DNA of 64,000 nt from Actinomucor elegans. Taxonomy: Eukaryota > Mucoromycota > Mucoromycetes > Mucorales > Mucoraceae. The stretch lies in contig JAMSLZ010000002.1 in NCBI GenBank assembly GCA_026027325.1, positions 2,232,001 to 2,296,000 on the forward strand, written 5' to 3'. The notes beneath the pieces were generated by a model that was not told the origin of the DNA, searched no databases, and worked only from the letters and a program-made list of their open reading frames with translations. Made by a program: the position numbers and the translations under genes. The number at the start of each line of letters is the position of its first letter. Within the stretch, counting starts at the first letter, position 1. Of this stretch, positions 12,279 to 21,642 are shown one piece after another.

Positions 12279-13201
12279 GTCTCCTTTTACAAACCTCTTT
12301 ATATCCAAGAACCGTAAAGTGAATTTCGAGTTATCAATCATCATAAGAGACTTGGTCAACGTACCTCTTGTCAGTGGTTATTACTATGTCAATTGGAAGC
12401 TAAAGAACGCATCCCATACAACTGGCACAACCGAGAGGTAGTAAATCCCATTAAAATAAAGTTTGTTATTAACAACCCTCTCAGAGTCCTTATTAAAGAC
12501 CACCAAGTTACTTGGAATCATCCTATCAATACCATGGTTCAACTAGTCATTAATAAACAGCAAGTTCTCGGAAATTGCGAGTTTAAACTGGATATATATC
12601 AAAAAGGCGGTAAAGAAATAGGCTCTCTGTCGATTAATCTATCTGAATACGCTGACAAAGGAGTTACCACTGAACGTTACTTATTACAAAATTGTAAATT
12701 CAATTCAACTGTAAAGGTAATATTAACATCATGATGACCATTCATTTTGATCAATTGTGTAACCTTTTGGTTTAATAAGCTATCATTACGGATGAATATA
12801 AAACCCGATTCCAGTGCTCCCGCTGCTGTTACGGCAACATACCCACAATTTCAAACGTAAGCAGACATAAAAGTGCATGTATATGCAACTAATTTACGTA
12901 TCTAGACCTCCATTATCGAGAAAACAAATATTTAAAGATATACCCACTGTCGTACACGAAAGGAAAGAACGCAATAAACGCGCAGATCTACCACCGCCTA
13001 TAGCCACACTACGTAAATCCCAATCTGCTATCTCCTTGGTAAGTTTTGCTCTAATATCGTTATCTATCTGTTTTTTTTTAATCCTTGCATTTATAGCCCA
13101 AATTTTGTAAATTACAACCTTCACTCGAAGAACCTTCTCCAATTGACGTTGTAGAACGTTTATTCGCTGTCCGCGTTGAGCCTGTAACCTTGAAAGCATG
13201 A
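12279..13201 (+). CDS. NT-C2 (EEIG1/EHBP1-type C2) domain protein
   Basis: The ATG at 12279 opens MSPFTNLFISKNRKVNFELS, the usual beginning of an NT-C2 domain. The domain continues with LVNVPLVSGYYYVNWKLK, a short intron near 12437-12483, then VTWNHPINTMVQLVINK, LDIYQKGGKEIGSLSINLSE and RYLLQNCKFNSTVK. NT-C2 domains are peripheral membrane modules linked to traffic and polarity proteins. Introns follow near 12716-12778, 12860-12905 and 13039-13097. The rest is short, basic and proline-rich (RADLPPPIATLRKSQ), ending VERLFAVRVEPVTLKA. The total, about 200-220 residues, is short for the family, so it is mainly one domain. It is divergent from the Nem1 gene. Confidence 0.75.
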
Positions 13202-14381
13202 AATTATCTAATTTATAATAAATTAAAAAAGATCGTTCTGTATTACACTTGTTATTGTTAAAACTGATCTACATTCCCCTCGCCCCTCTCCCCCTTTTTT
13301 TTATATTTGTCAATTAAGTGTCCTTGCCATTATACAACTCGAGAAAAGAGTCTATTGATAGATTATGAAATAACGTCGTGCACTGCATCAATTGCAGAAT
13401 TCCCGGAACAAACGTTTATAACCGGCTTTTATAGTAGTTGTTCTCGATACAATAATTCATCATAAACTTGAAACACTCATCAGTTTCGACATTAAACCGA
13501 GATCAGTCGAGATCGCTTGCGTCGATCATCTACTATGCCAATTTTCTGGATTGCAAAATGTTTAGATGTTCAGTTTGTGTATTTTCGCTAACCAATGAAA
13601 GCCGTTGTTGATTTTGAAAAGTTTGTCACAAACCCTAAAGGCCTACTATTTTGAACCCTTGTGATAATTGTTTGAGCGTATGAATACCATATTAGAGGCA
13701 TGCCTTACAATAAGCAGAGACAATCTAAAACTATGAATATATGTAAATATTTATTTGATACTTTTATACATGTTAAAAAGACAAGTAATAAACAGAAAAC
13801 AAAAGTTTGCATCTAATTTACAAATGGCTCAAACAACCTCAAAATAATCTACAGCATGGATTTTACACTATTCGACGTACGGTAAAATTATACACCATTT
13901 TTGTTAATATTCTATATCTCTATTCAAGTTTTTGTACTATGTATGAGTAGTTTTAAAGATATATAAGGATCAAGAAATGACTTTCTGGGGTTTAATTCGC
14001 CTAACTACTCTAAAAGCCAATCAAATAAGCTTAGAAGAGATTATATAGTATGTAAATGCCTATATTTGAATGAAGTAGGCATTCGTGATATGTATTCTTA
14101 GTCGCTTTTCTCGTTTGGAAAGAACATTCCTTTTATATATATATATATATATATCACAACGCCGTATTTAAGTCAATGCATTAATCTTAATTGTCCATTA
14201 CAAATCAAATCACAGTAAATTAATGTTCATTTTATTCAATTGTTACGAGCTCTCTCACTCTATTTACAAAAAGAAAAAGCTAAAAAGAAAGAAAGAAATG
14301 GTTGATCCCCATTCTATCTTTTTTTTGTACTTTTACGAGGAGATTTTTGGTGTATTTTGTAGTTGATGGTAGGTGCATTGT
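13202..14381. other. Intergenic, no gene seen
   Basis: AT-rich, with a TA microsatellite at about 14134-14153. A 62-codon frame on the plus strand at 14302 overlaps the 3' end of the bS6m gene antisense and is not credible. Confidence 0.6.
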
Positions 14382-14851
14382 CTATGTCTTGTCAGGTCTA
14401 GCAACGACAGTTTCAAGCTTATCACCAAGTTTAATGAATGTATGGCGCAAAACACGTGTATCTACTGAAAGCTTCTTTCCAAGTTCTTGAACAATCAAAG
14501 GATTAGCATCGAAATGCATAGCCCAATATCTATACACGTTGTTTGTTAGATTAAGTTTGAAAAAAAAAATGTTTTGATCTTTACCTTCCATCGGTAAAGT
14601 ATTCTTGATGTCTCTTGATTCTATGAGGGATTTTCATATCTCCCCAGTTGTCAAAACCACGAACAACACCACCACGGTTTATGACTTGCTTTGCTGAGGT
14701 TTTTAAGAGATCTTTCAAGTTGCTCTAAAAAAAGAACGAATTAGTTGCAATTCTAAAAAAAAAAAAAACCCCCCCCCCCCCCCGATCCAATGGTGAATCA
14801 TACCTCGACAATGTTGTGGCGAGCTATACAGACAAGTTCGTAGAATGGCAT
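14382..14851 (-). CDS. MRP17: Mitochondrial small-subunit ribosomal protein bS6m
   Basis: The start codon at 14849-14851 gives MPFYELVCIARHNIVE. Exon 2 gives NLKDLLKTSAKQVINRGG, VVRGFDNWGDMKIPHRIKRH and QEYFTDG. Exon 3 gives YWAMHFDANPLIVQELGKKL, VDTRVLRHTFIKLGD and a short tail. This is the full bS6 fold, which binds the mitoribosomal small subunit with uS15/bS18. The length, about 115 residues, is normal. Intron 1 carries an unusual G15T14 tract on the coding strand just before its acceptor. Intron 2 lies near 14530-14583. Confidence 0.88.
14755..14783. repeat. A14C15 homopolymer pair inside an intron
   Basis: About 14 A followed directly by 15 C on the plus strand, in the first intron of the bS6m gene. 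On the transcribed sense this reads G15 then T14, the T part serving as polypyrimidine tract. Confidence 0.9.
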
Positions 14852-15340
14852 TTTTGAATTACAATAACGAATTGAAGAAGCCCTGAGATAATGTTACCCC
14901 GGGGCAACAGGCTGTCAAGAAACTTTTAGCAAAGCAAGTCACGCCATTGTACCGGTGTTCTAAATGCAATTCACAAGGTAATTCTTTTTTTTTTGTAAAA
15001 AAATTTGAACCTTCAGAGCTTTATATTACGTTTTAAAGGTATGGTTTATAATACAAAGGTACTTAATAAGATTTAAGATGTATATTTATTAGATCTTAAT
15101 TTTTTTTTCACATATGAAACACAAGTTTTGAACGTAAAACCTCCCTAAAGAAATAAGAAAAAAAAAAAAAAACTGAAACATGCTAAAGCAGTGTGCTTTC
15201 CTAATATATAGACCAGCCAGTTCTTTACGCCATTTTATGTGCAGTATGATTTTATAGGTGTTTATCAGTAGAGTATGTGTAAATAATATAACTTTTATTT
15301 GTAAAGATCACTTCAAAAAAGTGACAGATCAAGAATTTTT
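14852..15340. other. Intergenic, no gene seen
   Basis: AT-rich with T and A runs (for example 15160-15173). It ends at the TAT target-site copy flanking the first CACTA transposon. Confidence 0.6.
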
Positions 15341-15506
15341 TATCACTATGGGAAAAATTCGAGTGAATTTCGAGTGAATTTCAAGTTAACTCGGTTTGCA
15401 GGAGAATCGTTGCCGTTTCGAGTGAATTCAAGTTAACTTGCAATTCACCTGCAATTCACTTGAAAATCAGGTTAACCCGAAATTCACCTTAAATTAACTC
15501 GAAAAA

Positions 15507-15670
15507 CATGTTAACTCGCAATTCACTTGCAATTCACTCGAAAAACATGTTAACTTGCAATTCACTTGCAATTCACTCGAAAAACATGTTAACTTGCAAT
15601 TCACTTGCAATTCACTCGAAAAACATGTTAACTTGCAATTCACTTGCAATTCACTCGAAAAGCATGTTAA
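15507..15670. repeat. 39-bp subterminal tandem repeats of CACTA copy 1
   Basis: Around four head-to-tail copies of a 39-bp unit that includes GCAATTCACTTGCAATTCAC and CTCGAAAAACATGTTAAC. Looser relatives of the AATTCACTTG motif continue out to the terminus. Subterminal repeats in CACTA elements are transposase-binding sites. That role is inferred here. Confidence 0.88.
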
Positions 15671-15830
15671 CCTTCCTATGATTTCAACCACTTATATTTC
15701 AACCTTTTTTGCATGTATTAACCATGTATAGATAATGAAACAACATATGTGTAATGATGACTCTTTATTCAATAAGATAAACGATACAAAATGGGTATAT
15801 AATATTAAGCTAATTATATTTACTGATATA

Positions 15831-16504
15831 TTACTGCAGTCCTTGATTTCTTGCATTTCTTAACTGCGCACCTTCCGCTTGAAGCCTACAAATGGGTGTT
15901 CATTTTTCTCTCCTTTTGATTCAATATGCAATAGTTATAGAATGTACACTTACACTTTCTTCCTGTTATATTTGCTTCTGTTAGTCCATTTTTCTTGCAC
16001 AAGAAACTCGCAAGGCCAAAATCTTACACACTTGTTGATGATAGCAAGCCGTTCATCTGATGCTATCGACTGTTGTAGTGCCGACTGTATCATGGAGAGC
16101 TTATTAAGAGAAGAAAGCAGCCTCCAGCTTTTACATGCAGCTTCTGGGTTCTGCTGCGCAAAAGTTAGTACTGAAGAGAAAGCTTCTTGATCAAGTATTC
16201 CCATCAGGCTGCTGATATCTTCATCATTAGGCACTGGCTCCTTTAGGTGTTCTTTTAAAAAGCATTGGATATAGACTTTAGAATTTACTCTCCTTTGCTT
16301 CTTTGGCACTGGGATAGTTTTTGAGCTTCCTATGTTTAAAGAGGGTTGAAGCTTTTCATCGAAATAGTTTACGAGATCTTGTTTAAAATCTTCCATCCAA
16401 GGTGGAGGTAGATTTATTTGACTGTTAAGATCTCTGTCGTTTTCTCTGCTGCTGGATTGACTGGATTGGCTGGTCTGTCTAATTTGTCTTCTGTTAGCTG
16501 GCAT
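15831..16504 (-). CDS. Second CACTA-encoded protein (copy 1), function unknown
   Basis: Two exons joined at a canonical donor (…AAAGT|GTAAGTG) and an acceptor about 68 nt further on give a 201-residue protein. It has a polar, Ser/Gln-rich N-terminus (MPANRRQIRQTSQSSQSSS), a proline patch (LPPPWMEDFKQDLVNYFDE), a basic segment (PVPKKQRRVNSK) and a helical C-terminal half ending in a basic stretch (KWTNRSKYNRKKVLQ). I do not recognise a domain. Plant CACTA elements also encode a second DNA-binding protein (TnpA), and a similar accessory role is possible but only inferred. It is transcribed divergently from the transposase across about 610 bp. Confidence 0.7.
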
Positions 16505-17117
16505 GATTCTAATGATTTTATAAAATTTATGGAAAGAAATGAGTGCAAAAGAAATGCATGTAGTGGAACCATCTTTATATCATAAGCCCTGCAGTTAAAA
16601 ATGGCTTTAACTTAATAGGTATAGCCTGTGTCGGGAGAATCTTACCAGGAAGTGCTAGGTATCATATACAAAAAATCAGAACCTATTAGAGCTAATGTAA
16701 CGTAATTATGCGTAATAAACAAACCTTGCTCGAATATTGATATCTCTCTTGTGGTGAAACGCACATATGGCACTCTGCATATATATATTAAGGAATGGGT
16801 TTCATCTAACCATCCATCTAAAGAGGGAAGTTTGGATCACCGCTGAAAGGACAATTAATGCAGAGTGAACATATATTAAAAAAGACCTTTGATTGTTACC
16901 AAGAGACTATTTTCTTTGAAATCTAAATACAAGACATACGTGCTAGATAGGATAGCTAAACTTACTTTAGATCAATAAAACCTCATAAAACGGTTTTAAT
17001 TCATTTATTCGCTTTTTATTCAATTTTTACCGCATCTCTAAAACTGTGCATATAATACGTGCAGAGTCCCAACGCTTTTACCTTTATTTTACTCTTTCGC
17101 CTATTTCAACAAGAATA

Positions 17118-20100
17118 ATGCCTGGTGAAAACTGCCCAGTGTGTCAACAGTACTTTACTAAAAAAGAAATAAGAAGGCATATTATCAATTGCAGAATGCG
17201 ACGTGCTTTCAATATATATAGTCAAGTAAAGCAGAAACTTACACTATCTCAGCAAGGTCATTTCGCCAGTAACCCTTATGTATCAGATGATCTTTTAAAC
17301 CATGAAACGCAACATCAATCAAGCACTGATATTGTAAATAACAATCCTGCTGATATTTTACGAACAAGCCACTGTGATTTCAGTAACTCTGTAGATATGA
17401 ACAGCTTGGATGAATGCGACTCTATAGCGAATGAAGAAGAAAATTCAGAAAAAACTAAGGTAATACAAGAAGGTTGGCGAACAGTTGGCGCTATAGAAGA
17501 AGACGCAATAAAAAAAACCACAGTGGAAGAAATATACTCTAGATTAAGCAAATTCAAAGATACTATTACCCATCCTATTCAGCTTAAAATCAAGGACGAT
17601 GGTAAACAGTACATGGATATTTTAAGTCCTCCAGAGAGGAAAAGTCTAGAACTGAAGTATCTCTTAAAAGAAAACAATGTATCAAAAAGTACGACCGAAA
17701 AAATATTCAACTTCTTCAATGAGTACTTAATTGAGATGAATAGTGGTATAGTTATTATTTCCATCTTGCTGCTTTACTACTACCAGTGTGCTCACTGCTA
17801 TTCTTATTTTCTTTTATAGAACATCTAAAATTCATCAGCCCGTATAAATGCGAAAGCATTAATAATAATCATATAATCCAACTTCAAGCTGATAAATATG
17901 ACATGTGTCCTGAAGGGTGCTACATGTATTACCCTGGTGACAGTCAAACTGCTTGCCCTAGGTTAAGTTGCAAGAGACATCGTTATGAAGAGACATCGTC
18001 CACATCAACTATCATGGAAGCTAAAGCCAAGCATTACCAACTATCACTTAGTAAGCAGTTGGCCTATTTTATGCTGTCTGAAAAGAATAGGAAGAAGTTG
18101 AAATATAAAGCTACGCGTAGCTCTGTGTATAGTTCAACCGATGAGCTTGATGGCTGCGAGAGAGATATATTGGATGGATTCGCTTTTAAAAGTAGAAATA
18201 GTGACGCCGAAGAAGACTATAACCTCTCGCTCTCGTTCCATTACGATGGATTCCATCCTTTTGACACAGGTGATAATAGTATGGCAATTATCATGTTTAC
18301 TATTAATGATATACCACCAGAACAAAGGTACAAAACAAAATAACTTGGCGCTGAAACTTTAATGGATAAATTAAATGCTCTATTATAGATTTGATCCAGA
18401 AAACAGACTGATCGTTGCCGTCATACCTGGTCCGAGAAAACCCTATGATATCTTTAGTTTCCTTTATCCTACCATCCAGGAGCTTCTCGTTTTGGAAACA
18501 GAAGGCATTATTGTCGAAACAGGAACCTCTTCCATCCGTATAAAGGCCCACTTATTAAACATAATTGGTGATATTCCTGGACTATCAGAGCTATGTTTAC
18601 ATGCTGGCCATAATTCTTACCATGGATGCCGCATTTGCAAGATCAAAGGCATTTATTCCAAATCAAAAAGGACTATAGTTTTTCCTGGAACAAATGAAGC
18701 ACAAGAGCCCATTGAATACCCATTAAGGACTTCTGAGGATTATCAAAACGGTGACTTGGTAAGAAGCTTAATAAATTAAACAATAGTAACTGTATCAGTG
18801 TCTAATGCAGTATGATTTGATTAACTATCTAGGCTACTTCACTCAAAGGGAAATTGCCATTTGCATTATTAAAAAGCTTTCATGGATGTTCATTTTTTGG
18901 ATTAGATGAGATGCACTTATGGGGAATGAATATAGCCAAGCACATATGGTCCATGATGAAGGATGACTCTCAGAGATTCGGATACTATAACCCTTTGTTC
19001 CTTCGGAACGCCTATAGAGAAGAAATTGGCAGAGCAATGGTTCAAATACAACGAATGCTTCCAAATGGAGCCATTGATGGTCAATTTATAGGTATTAGAG
19101 ATTAACTCAAGAAACTTAATGCTAATTATTCCAATGAATTAATATCCTTGCTTTTTTCTTCACTTAGATATTTCTTCCAAATCAGGCCAATCTCGTAGCG
19201 TTGACTGGATTGATTTTTTAATGTACATAGTACCCACTTTGGTAGTGGAGGCGTTACGAAAACAACATGCTGATATTTACCAAACCGAAAGAAATAGAAA
19301 AAAGAAGAGAAAGGTAGCTTCTCCTGTACTGGAAGCTGTTGATGATGCGTGCAATGCTTTGAAATCAATATCCATGGTCTGCACTTTGACCCAAAAATTC
19401 AACATATATCCAAGTGATCTGTTACGGATTGATGAGTAAGTTTTTTTTTTGAGAGACTACTACGTGCAGCTATGCTAAGTTTTCGATAATTTATATCGTC
19501 TTTTCATTCTAGATTAGTAAAAAGATGGCATGCGTTCTTACTGCAGAAGATGGGAAAAGATACATTTACCATTAACCAGCATTATCTAAAACATTTGTCC
19601 TATATTATTTTTCAGCTTGGTCCACTTAGATTGATAAGCGCCCGAACTCTTGAAAGAAGTATTCAAGATGTAAAAAGACATATCAAGTCTAAACAAAATC
19701 CTCAAAAAAACTCTGTCACTGTTCTAATGGATCACTACACAAAAGCGTATAAAAACTGGCAGATTGGAATTGAAAGCCATAGTGTTGATGAAGATATGGT
19801 ATTTAAACCTTCTTCTGCTGACTTAATCAACCAATTATTTCCAACGTGTGATATTAAGCATCTAATCCAGCAATATCTAGCCGATCATAATGGTTCCAGT
19901 TCAACAGAAGAGGAGTACTCTGTTTCTACTTCTAATACTTACGGTAAAACGAGGAATGGCCAAACCGTTGATATTTCTTCAAGAAAACAAAACCAAAAGA
20001 TAGTTGCATACATATCAGATGATACTATGTCCTTACAATATAATATAGGCCAAGTAAAGCAGTTTATTAGATGGAAAGATCAAATACTTGCCTTATTACA

Positions 20101-20272
20101 ACATCAAACGACTTTAGTGTTTGATGGTCAAACATGCTGCTATTATACGCAACCCTATGAAGAAAGGCTCCTATGGAAAATAATCAAAGCCAAGGACATA
20201 ATAGGATATGCTATACTTATACCTTCTTTATTAAATAAAGACAAAACATATGTTGCTTGGAGACCTTATTAA
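17118..20272 (+). CDS. Tnp2-type CACTA transposase (copy 1)
   Basis: Six exons (17118-17745, 17820-18327, 18389-18758, 18833-19091, 19168-19435, 19513-20272) keep frame and give 930 residues. Residues 6-25 form a CCHC finger (C6-X2-C9-X11-H21-X3-C25). The Transposase_21/Tnp2 region follows: YDMCPEGCYMYYPGD, the zinc-like CPRLSCKRHRY, ILDGFAFK, the catalytic-type HYDGFHPFD near residue 349, NDIPPEQRF, VIPGPRKPYDIFSF, GDIPGLSELC near 441, and GHNSYHGCRICK. Exon 4 has LDEMHLWGMNIAKH near 527. The likely start is the ATG at 17118, since upstream in-frame codons include only a GTG. No stop or frameshift disrupts the exons. It catalyses excision and insertion of the element. Confidence 0.88.
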
Positions 20273-20454
20273 ACCAAGTACATATATAAATTTATTCTAT
20301 ACTATCAATGCTGTCTTATATTCGTTGAAACCAGAGCTCTGCTTCACTGTTTAGTTTAACATACAATTTACTCGAACTAGCTCCATATTCACTCCAATTG
20401 GGAAACATGGAAATTCATGGAAAAATAATGGAAATAAAAGTTAAGGTGCATTAA

Positions 20455-20575
20455 CCTGGTTTCCAAGTTGCCATGAAATTCACTTTATTTCACTTTAAAT
20501 TCAGGTGAAAGCACTAATTCACTTGAAATTCACTTGATTTTGCCATGAATTCACTTTATTTCACTTTTTTTTTCC
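20455..20575. repeat. Right subterminal repeats of CACTA copy 1
   Basis: Several copies of TTCACTTTATTTCACTTT and AATTCACTTG, with two GCCATGAA(A)TTCACTTTATT blocks, occupy the last 130 bp. The two ends differ in repeat type, as is usual for CACTA elements. Confidence 0.75.
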
Positions 20576-20582
20576 CATAGTG

Positions 20583-21642
20583 TATCACAATATTTAATTC
20601 ACCGATGTCCAATCAAGGAACTCATAATTTTAAATCATCGCTAAAAATTTAATTATATACGTTTTTCCCTCAGTTTAAATCTTATTGATCTTACATCAGT
20701 ATCTCCATTAATCATCTATAGATTGCATTCCCTGAATTGTATGTCATATTCAAATAACAAAAGCTACTTTGATATGTGCATTTGGGTAGTTGGGTAGAAA
20801 TGATCTAACGAAAACAAACAGTATACTTGTTACACGACGCAAACATTAAATTTGTTTTTGGCAGTTGCTTACGTCTTGTTTCTGTTTTCTTTAAAACCTT
20901 ATTTTTGACCTGTACCTACCTCGGGCATAGATTAGTAATGCAGAATCCGAAATTTGATGATTTGGTATGCATACTATGATACATAAACCAGAATAGTACA
21001 TATGATGTATTTAATAAGAAGTTATCTTGCGAAAACGGACTATACATAGCAAATGATTGCGTTTTTGTAAGACGCCATTTATCTAGATAAGGGTAACGTT
21101 CAACGGATAAAAATATTATTCTAACACCAAAGCATATTAATAATAAGAAAAACGTCACATTCTGCGGTGGCTCATTTGCGTATCAAAAGTAGACCTACTT
21201 TAACAAGCTTTATGATGAAGAAGTCATCGTATTTTTTCGTCGCTGTTTATTCAATTATACTATAATTTGCGTCTGCTCTTGATCTTAGGGGCGAAGACTA
21301 TTCCGTGAAGTAAAGATAAGGTAGATCGGCTGTTGCCGAGGTCAGAAGCATTTATCATTTCAAAGGGCGAAGTGTTTTGATCTACTTAGCTCTATATTGA
21401 TATCCACAATTAATAATATTTTAGCTGTCACTTATCGTAACTTGGTAAAGTATAAAAAGGGCCTTCATTAAACTCGAAAAACCGTTACTTGTATTTGCTT
21501 ATCCTTTTGACCTTAGATTTGCATATTTGCTTACTTGGATTTTTTTTTATCTGATTGAAAGCGAATCAATTCTAACTACAGTAAGATCTTCAATAGCATA
21601 TCTTTAGATTTCCTACTATTTACTAACATTTATATAAAAAGT
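20583..21642. other. Upstream region of the ABC transporter
   Basis: About 1 kb between the CACTA copy and the transporter ATG. No gene seen. A 80-codon minus-strand frame at 20916-21158 has no recognisable content. The proximal 300 bp should contain the promoter. Confidence 0.5.
21451..21460 (+). promoter_or_regulatory. Candidate TATA box of the ABC transporter
   Basis: TATAAAAAGG lies 192 bp upstream of the ATG at 21643. The only good TATA match in the proximal promoter. Confidence 0.45.

Larger units (their letters stand above)
15344..20582 (+). mobile_element. CACTA (EnSpm/CMC) DNA transposon, copy 1, complete
   Basis: The 5239-bp element begins CACTATGGGAAAAA and ends TTTTTCCCATAGTG. 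It is bounded by the 3-bp direct repeat TAT (15341-15343 and 20583-20585). CACTA ends with a 3-bp duplication are the hallmark of EnSpm-type elements. It carries subterminal repeats at both ends, a plus-strand Tnp2 transposase gene (17118-20272) and a divergent second gene (16504-15831). Every reading frame in it is repeated exactly in copy 2 (30003-35240, inverted). The only difference I found is T6 at 15703-15708 against T5 in copy 2. All parts needed for autonomous transposition appear present. Confidence 0.93.

Noticed and set aside
15507..15670. Short regularly spaced repeats resembling a CRISPR array
   Set aside because: The units are contiguous with no unique spacers, lie in a eukaryotic transposon end, and are explained as CACTA subterminal repeats.
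15494..15691. Repetitive frame LTCFSSELQVNCK repeated four times, and its copy at 34893-35090
   Set aside because: It is the 39-bp (13-codon) subterminal tandem repeat read through in one frame, not a gene.
15879..16190. Antisense frames inside the CACTA elements (for example 103, 82 and 80 codons)
   Set aside because: They are shadows of the Tnp2 and second-gene exons on the other strand.
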